From positions 62,001-126,000 of the forward strand of contig JAJEFA010000020.1 in assembly GCA_022820725.1 (NCBI GenBank): a stretch of DNA of 64,000 bases, written 5' to 3'. Under the pieces are notes generated by a model. That model did no database searches. It had not been told where the DNA came from and worked only from the letters and a program-made list of their open reading frames with translations. Numbering within the stretch: the first letter of the stretch is position 1; the number at the start of each line of letters is the position of its first letter. A program made the translations under genes and the position numbers. Shown in pieces: positions 55,601-63,660 of this stretch. Source of the stretch: Candidatus Binatia bacterium (GTDB taxonomy: Bacteria > Desulfobacterota > Binatia > Bin18).

Positions 55601-56314
55601 CTAGGCAAAAATCTCGTCAAAAAACGCCTGCATCGCCTGCCACGAGCGCTCATCCGCCTGTTTATTGTAGCAAATACCCTCGATGGAGCCGTCGGCCTCC
55701 GGGTTCGTAAAGCTATGCACCGTGCCGCCGTAGCTGATGACCTGCCAGTCCACCCCGGCCTTGGTCATCTCCTCTTCAAAGGCAGTGACATGTTCGACCG
55801 GAACAAAGGGATCATCCGCACCGTGGCACACCAATACCTTTGCCTGGACCTTGCCCGGCTCTGCCGGACTCTGCGTTTCCAGGGCACCGTGGAATGAGAC
55901 CACGCCCTTGAGTGGTGCGCCGTCTCGTGCCATCTCCAGGGAACAGGAGCCACCCATGCAATAGCCCATGACCACAAGCCGGTCAGTGTCCACCTGTGGT
56001 AGCGCCATCAGCGCGTCGAGTCCGGCGTGGATGCGCTGGCGAAACTTGGTATTATCCTCGCGTATGGCTCCCGCGTGTTTAATCGCTTCCTGCAAGTCGC
56101 TGACCTCAAGGCCATTGCCATAGGGGTCGCCCGCGAGCGCAGCATAGCCGAGCGAGGCCAGTCGCAGAGCACGGTCCTTGGCCTGCTTGCCCAATCCAAA
56201 CGCCTCGGGCATGACCAGAATACCGGGCCGCTTATGGTTGCTCTGGTCATCCAGCGCCACAAATCCCTTGAGTGTGACATCCCCGTCTTTATATTCCAGA
56301 CTCTCTGCCCTCAT
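55601..56314 (-). CDS. Dienelactone hydrolase family protein
   Basis: A 237-residue alpha/beta-hydrolase. MRAESLEYKDGDVTLKGFVA starts the family; the nucleophile Cys is in RLVVMGYCMGGSCSLEMA (near residue 117); the Asp is in VLVCHGADDPFVPVEH and the His in VHSFTNPEAD. It opens dienelactones or hydrolyses related esters. The ATG at 56314 has AAAGGAGCAGTC; an upstream Met at 56449 overlaps the divergent gene and is rejected. Confidence 0.88.
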   Translation of the reverse strand: MRAESLEYKDGDVTLKGFVALDDQSNHKRPGILVMPEAFGLGKQAKDRALRLASLGYAALAGDPYGNGLEVSDLQEAIKHAGAIREDNTKFRQRIHAGLDALMALPQVDTDRLVVMGYCMGGSCSLEMARDGAPLKGVVSFHGALETQSPAEPGKVQAKVLVCHGADDPFVPVEHVTAFEEEMTKAGVDWQVISYGGTVHSFTNPEADGSIEGICYNKQADERSWQAMQAFFDEIFA

Positions 56315-56436
56315 ATGACTGCTCCTTTCCTGTGGGTTGCTCGGCCAAACGCTGCCATCTTTTTCCTCTGCATCGTTTGCAAAATTGCCCGAAATTTGCA
56401 AGTTCAATTTTATAATAAGAGAGGAGGGTTTGTCGT

Positions 56437-56832
56437 ATGGCACTGACATTAGAGGAAGCGAACCGTATTGTTGCCGGAGCCATAGCCAAGGCTCAAGAGC
56501 TCAACATCAAGATCAGCGTAGCCGTGTGTGACGCGGGAGGACGTCTCGTGGCTTTCAATCGTATGGACGATGCCCTGTGGGCCGGTGTCTACGGCTCTCA
56601 GGGTAAGGCCGTTGCTTCAGCCGGCTTTGCCCGGCCCAGTGGTGCCCTCCAGCAAATGGCCGACAGCCCGATTGTCCGAGGGATTGTTGCCGCAGAAGGA
56701 GGCCATATGATCGCCAGCCAGGGAGGCGTTGCGATCATGCGCGACGGGGTCCTTGAGGGCGGGTGCGGCGTTGGTGGGGGGACTGGTCAGCAGGACGAAG
56801 AGTGTGCTCAGGCTGGGGCAGACCTGCTCTAG
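56437..56832 (+). CDS. GlcG/HbpS family heme-binding-like protein
   Basis: A 131-residue protein. MALTLEEANRIVAGAIAKAQ, ISVAVCDAGGRLVAFNRMDD and GGVAIMRDGVLEGGCGVGGG are characteristic of the HbpS/GlcG (DUF336) family. Members bind haem or act as cofactor-linked accessory proteins of oxidation pathways. AGAGAGGAGGGTTTGTCGT precedes the ATG. A Rieske oxygenase gene follows 50 nt later on the same strand, so the pair may be co-expressed. Confidence 0.88.
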   Translation: MALTLEEANRIVAGAIAKAQELNIKISVAVCDAGGRLVAFNRMDDALWAGVYGSQGKAVASAGFARPSGALQQMADSPIVRGIVAAEGGHMIASQGGVAIMRDGVLEGGCGVGGGTGQQDEECAQAGADLL

Positions 56833-56882
56833 CATAACCATAGGTTCCTCTCAGAACACGCTCGGATAAGGAGGGAGAGAGC

Positions 56883-58103
56883 ATGGAGCCTGCAACCAAC
56901 AATCCACGTTGGACAACACAATATCCTGAGCTGGGAACCGGCCCAGCGTCGATTGAGCCCTATATTTCGCCGGAATATTTTGAGTTGGAACGTGAACGAA
57001 TCTTTCGGCGGGTGTGGCTCAACGTCGGAAGAGTAGAAGAAATTCCGCAGGCCGGAGACTACTTTGTTCAAGACCTTGCTGTGGGTAATACCTCAATCCT
57101 GGTCGTTCGCGGACAGGACGGAGTGGTGCGCGCTTTCCATAATGTGTGTCAACATCGAGGGAACAAGATTGTCTGGAATGGGTCGGGTTCATGTCAGAAA
57201 TTCATGTGCAAATTCCACGGCTGGACTTACGCGCCAGACGGACAACTGGTCGGGGTGCCGGAAGAGGAGATGTTCTTTGATTTCGAGAAGAAGGAATATG
57301 CTCTGACTCCGGTTGCCACAGACATCTGTGGCGGGTTTATCTTCATCCACCTGGATCCCAACCCGCCGGAAACCGTGCAACAGTATCTGGGCGAGGTGGC
57401 GACGGTATTGAGAGAATTTCCCTTCGCGGAGCTGCCGGCCTGTTACTCCTATAGGGCAGAGCTCAAATGCAACTGGAGAGTCGCCCGAGACTCCCAACTC
57501 GAAGCGTATCACGCCAAGAGCCTGCACGCGCGTACGATTCCGGATTTTTTCACCAATAGAGAAAATCCCGCGGTTCACACCCTCGACGTCAAACTCTATC
57601 ACCGCCACAGCATGCTCTCGGGCTACGGCAATCAGAACCATACGTCCACGCCCGTAGAAGCCCTCGCTGCCCGATTCGGGGCGATGCTCAGTGCGGAGGC
57701 AACCGGCTCCTTTCTCGAGCGACTGCCCCCGCAGGTGCTCAATCCGACCAGAAGTCCGAATTGGTCTTTTGATCTCTATTATATCTTTCCGAATTTCCAC
57801 TTCTTACTGTTTGGTGGATTCTGCCTCACGCATTATATGTGGCCGATAACGGTCGATCGGTCGCTTTGGGAAGCCCGGTTGTATTTACCCAAGGCAGAAG
57901 ATAGCGCTCAATGGTTTAGCCAGGAATATACGAGATGCGTCACCCGTGATGTATGGCTGGAAGACGGTAGCACCCTTGAGAACGTGCAAAGAGGACTCAC
58001 TTCCGGGGCAATAACGCACTCTCCCCTGCAAGATCAGGAGGTAATGATCAGACACGCGAATAAGGTTGCGGAAGATTTTATAGGTGACAGCGGAGGACAA
58101 TAG
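56883..58103 (+). CDS. Aromatic ring-hydroxylating dioxygenase alpha subunit (Rieske)
   Basis: A 406-residue Rieske non-haem iron oxygenase. The Rieske centre is VCQHRGNKIVWNGSGSC and KFMCKFHGWTYAPDGQL (CxH...CxxH, near residues 90-117). The catalytic domain has WRVARDSQLEAYHAKSLHAR, which supplies two His of the mononuclear iron site. It hydroxylates or demethylates an aromatic or quaternary-amine substrate and needs a reductase, none of which is visible nearby. A small gene starts 9 nt downstream. AAGGAGGGAGAGAGC precedes the ATG. Confidence 0.9.
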   Translation: MEPATNNPRWTTQYPELGTGPASIEPYISPEYFELERERIFRRVWLNVGRVEEIPQAGDYFVQDLAVGNTSILVVRGQDGVVRAFHNVCQHRGNKIVWNGSGSCQKFMCKFHGWTYAPDGQLVGVPEEEMFFDFEKKEYALTPVATDICGGFIFIHLDPNPPETVQQYLGEVATVLREFPFAELPACYSYRAELKCNWRVARDSQLEAYHAKSLHARTIPDFFTNRENPAVHTLDVKLYHRHSMLSGYGNQNHTSTPVEALAARFGAMLSAEATGSFLERLPPQVLNPTRSPNWSFDLYYIFPNFHFLLFGGFCLTHYMWPITVDRSLWEARLYLPKAEDSAQWFSQEYTRCVTRDVWLEDGSTLENVQRGLTSGAITHSPLQDQEVMIRHANKVAEDFIGDSGGQ

Positions 58104-58112
58104 GAGGTGCCT

Positions 58113-58451
58113 ATGCCCGAGGGTTTGTTGCCGAGTCAGTTTACCGATCTTGAGCCTTTCGTCAGTGCGTGGGCCCTAGCGGAAGAAAGGGCGCGCAATA
58201 AAAAGCGTCTGTCAAGCACCAGGGAAGAGCTCCAGACCTTTTATGATGCGATCTTTCCCCGGATGGAGATCATCCTTGAATATCTGAAGCAGTTTCCCCT
58301 TGAGGCAATGCCTGAGGAAGCGCAGCGGCTATTTTTTCTGACATTATCCTTGGCGGAGATTGCGCCAGCAGTAGAATTGTTTGGGCAGCCGGAGGTGGTT
58401 GACGGTTTTGAGTCCACCCGGTTCGTGCCTGGGCGCGAACCGAGGTTTTGA
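58113..58451 (+). CDS. Small protein encoded with the Rieske oxygenase
   Basis: A 112-residue helical protein that I do not recognise. TREELQTFYDAIFPRMEIIL and LTLSLAEIAPAVELFGQPEV are amphipathic helices; the C-terminus is FESTRFVPGREPRF. TAGGAGGTGCCT precedes the ATG. It starts 9 nt after the Rieske stop, so it may be an accessory or small subunit of the oxygenase (inference from position). Confidence 0.7.
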   Translation: MPEGLLPSQFTDLEPFVSAWALAEERARNKKRLSSTREELQTFYDAIFPRMEIILEYLKQFPLEAMPEEAQRLFFLTLSLAEIAPAVELFGQPEVVDGFESTRFVPGREPRF

Positions 58452-58553
58452 TACACGGCTCTCGATGTCATCCGCCTCTCCGCCTCACGAGAAACGTCCG
58501 GCGTAGATTTATCCCCGACGTGCCGTGGCCCGAGTCGAAACGATAGACCAGAA

Positions 58554-58757
58554 ATGGACATGAAAGACCGAGAACGCGTGGTCGCTCTGCTCCGAGACAA
58601 GCTCGCGGAACCGCTGAGCGAAGATGCTCTGGAAGAGCTGACCACGCTATATGTGCAATTGTCCGCGGGCCTCGGCGCGCTGGACGCCTTGGACCTCAGC
58701 CATATGGAGCCGGCGGTGCGCTTGGTCATGTCGGAGGGCGAACGCAATGAAGGCTGA
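58554..58757 (+). CDS. GatC-like small protein
   Basis: A 67-residue protein. LSEDALEELTTLYVQLSAGL and DALDLSHMEPAVRLVMSEGE resemble the GatC pattern (a helix ending in LDTEGVEPxxHVL). It overlaps the start of the amidase gene by 11 nt, so translation is coupled. The likeness to GatC suggests a small stabilising partner of that amidase; no gatB is nearby, so tRNA amidation is unlikely. No clear ribosome-binding site is visible before the ATG. Confidence 0.6.
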   Translation: MDMKDRERVVALLRDKLAEPLSEDALEELTTLYVQLSAGLGALDALDLSHMEPAVRLVMSEGERNEG

Positions 58758-60156
58758 AGAGTTGGCCTTTACGAGTATTGCCGAGTTAGCGCCCCGCATC
58801 CAAAAGAAAGAAGTCTCACCCGTAGAGGTGGCGGAGGGCTATCTTGACCGGATTGACCGCCTGAACGACGAATACCTGGCCTATCTCACCATCCTGGGAG
58901 ACGAAGCGCTGGCCGCGGCGCGCACTGCAGAACAGGAAATTGTGAACGGGCAGTATCGAGGTCCGCTCCACGGCATTCCCATCGCGCTCAAAGACCTGTT
59001 TGCGGTCAAGAGCGTCCGCATGACCTGCGGCTCAAAGATTCTGGCCGATCATATTGCGGAGAGCGACGCCACGGTTGTCGCCCGGCTCAGGCAGGCCGGC
59101 ACGGTTCTGCTGGGGAAACTCAATATGCACGAGTTCGCCTGGGGTGGGACTTCGCTCAACCCGCACTACGGCACCCCCCGCAACCCCTGGGACCGCACGC
59201 GTCTTCCCGGTGGGTCGAGTGGTGGCTCGGCGGTGGCCATGGCGGCCGGGCTGGCTTTGGGGACGCTCGGAACGGATACGGGTGGATCGGTCCGTATCCC
59301 GGCCTCGCTCAGCGGCATCGTCGGTCTCAAGCCGACATATGGGCGGGTAAGTCGGTTCGGGGTCTATCCGCTCAGCCATTCGTGCGATCATGTCGGCCCT
59401 ATGGTCAGAACGGTTACCGATGCTGCCATATTTTTGCACGCCATCGCAGGCCCTGACCCCAACGACCCGACCGCCAGCACGGCAACGGTGCCGGATTATA
59501 CGGCAGCTCTGAAGGAGGATATCCGTGGGCTTCGCATCGGCGTGCCGCAAGAGTATTTTTTTGACGATATTGAGTCGGCAGTCCGGGAGGGCGTACAGGC
59601 TGCCATACAGCATTTGTCTGACTTAGGGGCGACAGTTGAAGCCGTCTCCATCCCTAGTATTCAGCATGTGATTGCCAGCTCGACTGCCATTATTGCCGCG
59701 GAGGCGTATGAGATTCATGCCCGGACCATACAGACTCGCAGCCAGGACTATGGCGCTGACGTACGTACCCGGTTGTTGCTTGGCGCCTGTGTGCAGGCCG
59801 CGCAATATCTCAAGGCCCAACGCTTCCGGTCGCTGTTATGTCAGGAGATGCTTAGCCTGCTTGGCCGGGTCGATGCGCTAGTAACGCCAACAACCGTCCT
59901 GGCGGCCAGCAGGATAAACCGGCCGACCGTCACCATAGGCGACAAGGAATTCCCCGTTGCCGCCCATATCGCTCGGGCAACCCGACCGTTTAATATGACG
60001 GGTCTGCCCGCCATTTCAGTGCCGTGTGGATTTACGCCAGACGGTCTCCCGATCGGGCTCCAAATTGTCGGGCGGCCGTTTGAGGAAGCGATGGTCCTGC
60101 ACCTCGCGTATGCCTACGAGCAAAGCACAGGCTGGCACAAACGGCACCCGGCTTAA
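58747..60156 (+). CDS. Amidase signature family enzyme, GatA-like
   Basis: A 469-residue amidase. The catalytic Lys is in GIPIALKDLFAVKSVRMT (near residue 82); the serines are in LPGGSSGGSAVAMAAGLALG and TDTGGSVRIPASLSG. GLKPTYGRVSRFGVYPLSHS is a strong GatA-like segment. It hydrolyses an amide; the substrate is unknown. The ATG at 58747 lies inside the end of the GatC-like gene. Its stop overlaps the convergent deacetylase-like gene by 4 nt. Confidence 0.9.
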   Translation: MKAEELAFTSIAELAPRIQKKEVSPVEVAEGYLDRIDRLNDEYLAYLTILGDEALAAARTAEQEIVNGQYRGPLHGIPIALKDLFAVKSVRMTCGSKILADHIAESDATVVARLRQAGTVLLGKLNMHEFAWGGTSLNPHYGTPRNPWDRTRLPGGSSGGSAVAMAAGLALGTLGTDTGGSVRIPASLSGIVGLKPTYGRVSRFGVYPLSHSCDHVGPMVRTVTDAAIFLHAIAGPDPNDPTASTATVPDYTAALKEDIRGLRIGVPQEYFFDDIESAVREGVQAAIQHLSDLGATVEAVSIPSIQHVIASSTAIIAAEAYEIHARTIQTRSQDYGADVRTRLLLGACVQAAQYLKAQRFRSLLCQEMLSLLGRVDALVTPTTVLAASRINRPTVTIGDKEFPVAAHIARATRPFNMTGLPAISVPCGFTPDGLPIGLQIVGRPFEEAMVLHLAYAYEQSTGWHKRHPA

Positions 60157-61091
60157 CCGCGCGGCTTTCTGAGCTCCAGGCCCGCGGGAAATCCTTCGGT
60201 CAATTCCGGGATGGGCTCCTCGTAATAGGGCATGGAAACAACGCGCGGTGTGTAGCTCCCGTCAGCGATACACCGCCGCACGTGTAGGGCGATTTCCTCC
60301 ATGGTGGCAAACCACACGCCACCCCGGTTCTGCATCACCTCTATCATCTTTGCCACTTCGGCGAGGCGAGCCAGCCGTCCGGTCACAAACGGATGCCAGA
60401 CCGTGACCCACAGGCCGCCGCACTCGTAGGCCGCCTCGAACTCCGCCATGAAGATTTCCATGGCTTTGTCCGGCGCGCGGGTGGGCATCAGATACCGAAA
60501 GTCCGGGCTATGCGCGTATTGCGGCCAGTCGTCCATGGCCCAGTCGGTCGGCAGTTCGATGACCTCGCCCTCGGGCGCCCGCATGACGTAGGGCTGGCTG
60601 TCGGCCATGAGGCTTGAATCGTACACAAAGCCGGCCTGGGCCAGCAGCCCGGTGGAGTGGGGCGAGTAGTTGTAATACGGCGCCCGTCCGCCTGCCGGTC
60701 GTTTGCCGCTGAGGCGCTCGATCGCCTCAATGCTGCGCTCCAACCAGTAGCGCTCGCCCTCGCGGGTCTGGTCCATGGGGTTCTCGTGCAGATAGCCGTG
60801 ATAGGCCAGTTCGTGGTCGCTGGCGACAATCGTCTCGACCGTGGCCGGATAGCGCTCAACGCACCAGCCCGGTACGAAAAAGGTTCCCTTGATATTATAG
60901 TGGTTAAACAGCTTCACGATCCGCGGCACCGCCACCTCGTCGTAGCGTAACCACGACAGGGCAGCCACCCGCTTATAGGCGTCGGCATGCGACAGGTGCA
61001 GAGCACTGTCCGTATCCATGTCGAATGTGATGGATGCCGCACAGCGCGCGCCGTTGGGCCATGGGACAGGGTTATCGAGCAGTTCTAACAT
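60153..61091 (-). CDS. Polysaccharide deacetylase-fold hydrolase, cyclic imidase-like
   Basis: A 312-residue NodB-fold enzyme. AASITFDMDTDSALHLSHAD carries the metal Asp pair, and ELAYHGYLHENPMDQTREGE the HxxxH metal site. GTFFVPGWCVERYP is typical of the group. Its FDMD opening and the later WHPFVTGRLARL match the cyclic imide hydrolase/allantoinase-like subgroup more than sugar deacetylases. This would fit the many C-N hydrolases in the window (inference). It is downstream of and 10 nt from the ATC-hydrolase-like gene on the same strand. Confidence 0.85.
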   Translation of the reverse strand: MLELLDNPVPWPNGARCAASITFDMDTDSALHLSHADAYKRVAALSWLRYDEVAVPRIVKLFNHYNIKGTFFVPGWCVERYPATVETIVASDHELAYHGYLHENPMDQTREGERYWLERSIEAIERLSGKRPAGGRAPYYNYSPHSTGLLAQAGFVYDSSLMADSQPYVMRAPEGEVIELPTDWAMDDWPQYAHSPDFRYLMPTRAPDKAMEIFMAEFEAAYECGGLWVTVWHPFVTGRLARLAEVAKMIEVMQNRGGVWFATMEEIALHVRRCIADGSYTPRVVSMPYYEEPIPELTEGFPAGLELRKPRG

Positions 61092-61101
61092 CGTGATCCT
61101 C

Positions 61102-62190
61102 CTAGTTTCGAGGACGGGGCTGAGCCCAGTCAGGGTCGTCTTGTGTCACCAGTTCGGGAATGGAGAAATAGAATTTGCACGTCCGGTCTCCACGGGTCTT
61201 GACCGTATTCCAGCGAATCCTGCCACCCGGATGGTAGGATTCCACCAAGCCTCTATGGACTTCGACATCGTAGATATAGCCGAGCTTCAGACCGCGCTCG
61301 CCCTCTTCAGACCAGACCTCGGCCAGCGGGCAGTAGGTGCACTCGGCCTGCATGACGCCGGGCGAGATGTGGGTATCGCCGCGAAAGACAAAGACCGATT
61401 CGGCCGGGTCGCGTTCCTGGAGCACCTCGAACCAGGACTGAAAGTCCAGCGCCCGCCCCTGGCTCAGCGCCTGTTGACGCATGCCCTGGCCGCGCTCGAC
61501 CCCGAACTGATACAGGGCCTCGCGCAGCGCACGCTCGCCCGAGGCGTCAAACCGATCGACTAACTCAAAGCCGATATACATCTGCATCGCGGCAAACGCG
61601 GCAAAGGTACTGCGGGTGAGTTGGATGGCCTTGGCCGGCTGGGCGAAAACATCCCCCGGTGGCTCGGCGGTGACATCTTCGGCTTCACCTTGGTAGGTCC
61701 AGGTGAGCTGCCAGGGCGTGTTCAGGTCTAACGTCACGGCAGAGAACTCGACCCCGGCGGCCGCATCATAGCCCTCGGCAATACCCGTCAAGGTATTGCG
61801 CCAATAGGGCTCCAGTATGTCACCCCCGATGTGGGAGCTGAAGTAGTCCGCGCCAGGAACGTGGGGAAGGGTGACGGTCGCTCGCGCTCCGGTACCGCCG
61901 ATTGCAAACGACCCTGTCTCCGCAGCCATGGCATGCTCACCCATATCCCAGTGGCGGATCAGCGACAGGGCGTCGCGTCCTTCGGCAAAGGTCTCCGGGC
62001 GGTCGCGCATGCGTTGGCCGCGATAATACCCCGCCCGTCGGAAGCCGCGCTCAAGCGCCGCCAGGCCGGCCTCGCCCAAATACTCCCGGACCGAAGACGA
62101 GAGGGTGCGCAGAAACATCCAGTGATAATCCAGCATGGTTTTCATTGAGGCGATACGCAGGCTGCGATCGCTGCTATCTCTGCCGGCCAT
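61102..62190 (-). CDS. L-2-amino-thiazoline-4-carboxylic acid hydrolase-like protein
   Basis: A 362-residue protein. The C-terminal half resembles the ATC-hydrolase domain: GVMQAECTYCPLAEVWSEEG, LGYIYDVEVHRGLVESYHPG and VKTRGDRTCKFYFSIPEL. ATC hydrolase opens the thiazoline ring on the route to L-cysteine; family members are also found as accessory proteins in catabolic clusters. The N-terminal 200 residues are less conserved. AGGAGGGATTCTC precedes the ATG at 62190. The deacetylase-like gene follows after 10 nt. Confidence 0.75.
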   Translation of the reverse strand: MAGRDSSDRSLRIASMKTMLDYHWMFLRTLSSSVREYLGEAGLAALERGFRRAGYYRGQRMRDRPETFAEGRDALSLIRHWDMGEHAMAAETGSFAIGGTGARATVTLPHVPGADYFSSHIGGDILEPYWRNTLTGIAEGYDAAAGVEFSAVTLDLNTPWQLTWTYQGEAEDVTAEPPGDVFAQPAKAIQLTRSTFAAFAAMQMYIGFELVDRFDASGERALREALYQFGVERGQGMRQQALSQGRALDFQSWFEVLQERDPAESVFVFRGDTHISPGVMQAECTYCPLAEVWSEEGERGLKLGYIYDVEVHRGLVESYHPGGRIRWNTVKTRGDRTCKFYFSIPELVTQDDPDWAQPRPRN

Positions 62191-62325
62191 GAGAATCCCT
62201 CCTGTTCTGCACGGCTCTTGCCGTTGCCTGAGTGATCGTCCTAAGCTGGCCTGGAGTACTTCCGGTGTTGGCTGGCCGGTATTATCCCGCTAAACGGGAG
62301 CGAATGTCAAAAGGAGATTTCAACA

Positions 62326-62799
62326 ATGCCTATTCTGTGTCTCTCACGGTGGACGAGTCTTGCTGCGATACTGGCGGGGCTCGTGTCCATGGTGCCAACA
62401 GTCCTGGCCGAGGAGGTGTCGCGGTTCGTCCGCCCCGAACAGGCAACGACCTACATCGATCCGGTCACGAAGACCGAAGTGACCATCTTGATTGATCAAC
62501 ACCTCGGGGGGACGACCGAGCTCACGCTTGGCTACCTGGTCGTGCCGCCAGGGGTGGATGTGCCCAACCACATCCATCAGTCGACCGAGACTTTCTATAT
62601 TCTGTCTGGAGAGATGGAACAAACGAGTGAGGGAAAGGTGCAGACGCTCACCGCCGGTATGGCCTGTCTGGTCCCAGCCAACACGACGACGCGTCACACA
62701 GTGAAATCCGAGGACCCGGTGCACGCGTTGGTGATTTGGACACCTGGCGGAGAAGAAGAACGGATTACGAAGGAGTGGCAAGTAAAGGCCGCACAATAG
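62326..62799 (+). CDS. Secreted cupin protein
   Basis: A 157-residue cupin with a signal peptide (LCLSRWTSLAAILAGLVSMV, cleaved near VLAEE, residue 28). The cupin motif 1 is PPGVDVPNHIHQSTETFYIL (about residues 74-93) and motif 2 is ACLVPANTTTRHTVKSEDPV. It is probably periplasmic. AAAAGGAGATTTCAAC precedes the ATG. Function unknown. Confidence 0.82.
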   Translation: MPILCLSRWTSLAAILAGLVSMVPTVLAEEVSRFVRPEQATTYIDPVTKTEVTILIDQHLGGTTELTLGYLVVPPGVDVPNHIHQSTETFYILSGEMEQTSEGKVQTLTAGMACLVPANTTTRHTVKSEDPVHALVIWTPGGEEERITKEWQVKAAQ

Positions 62800-62855
62800 G
62801 GATATCACCTCGGCACGATCTGAGAACCGTTCCGTATTGAGAATGGATGCAACGC

Positions 62856-63644
62856 ATGGACCAAGCACAAATACAAGCGGCTGCCCAGTTACTCTGGGAC
62901 GCCTGGCAGGCTGGCCGCAAGCTCGAACGATTACCCGATACGTGTCGGCCGCTGACTATCGAGGATGGGTATGCGGTGCAGGCAAAGCTAGCCAGCAGTT
63001 CTGGACAGTCCGTTTCGGGCTGGAAGATTGCCGCCACCAGTCAGGCCGGACAGGCGCATATTGGGGTGGACGGGCCGCTGGCCGGGAGGCTGCTGTCTGG
63101 GAAGATCAGCCGGAGCCCGGCAACGCTCTCGCTCGGCGCGAATGGGATGCGTGTGGTGGAGCTTGAGTTTGCCTTCCGTCTGGCGCGCGACCTGCCACCC
63201 CGCGGTCACGAGTACTCGATAGACGAGGTCATGGCCAGTATAGCGAGCCTGCATCCGGCCATTGAGGTCCCCGACTCGCGATTCCTGGATTTCAGCACTG
63301 CCGGCCCAGCCCAGCTCATCGCAGACAGTGCTTGCGCGGACTTGTTCGTATGGGGAAACGCAGCTACCGCTGATTGGCGAACGCTCGACCTTGCCAACCA
63401 TCCCGTCTGGCTCAGCCTGAACGGGGTCCGGGCGGGCGAGGGGCGCGGTGCCAACGTGCTTGGCGACCCGCGTATGGCCCTCACCTGGCTGGCCAATGAC
63501 CTCACGGTTTGGGCAGGCGGCCTCAAGGCCGGACAGATCGTGACGACGGGAACGTGTATTCAGCCGACTGGTATCGCTCCGGGTGTCCGGGTGCTGGGCG
63601 ACTTTGGTCCGCTCGGCCGTGTTGAGGCAACGTTTACCGCCTAA
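62856..63644 (+). CDS. 2-keto-4-pentenoate hydratase / fumarylacetoacetase-like hydratase
   Basis: A 262-residue enzyme of the MhpD group. VSGWKIAATSQAGQAHIGVD and VVELEFAFRLARDLPPRG hold the metal-site Glu residues (ELEFAF), and IEVPDSRFLDF is also conserved. It adds water to 2-hydroxypenta-2,4-dienoate in meta-cleavage pathways. The start may be the ATG at 62856 or 62847; neither has a clear ribosome-binding site. It is near a Rieske oxygenase but not in one operon with it. A dienelactone hydrolase and a thiolase lie in the same region. Confidence 0.87.
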   Translation: MDQAQIQAAAQLLWDAWQAGRKLERLPDTCRPLTIEDGYAVQAKLASSSGQSVSGWKIAATSQAGQAHIGVDGPLAGRLLSGKISRSPATLSLGANGMRVVELEFAFRLARDLPPRGHEYSIDEVMASIASLHPAIEVPDSRFLDFSTAGPAQLIADSACADLFVWGNAATADWRTLDLANHPVWLSLNGVRAGEGRGANVLGDPRMALTWLANDLTVWAGGLKAGQIVTTGTCIQPTGIAPGVRVLGDFGPLGRVEATFTA

Positions 63645-63660
63645 CGTGGGGGCACGCGCC

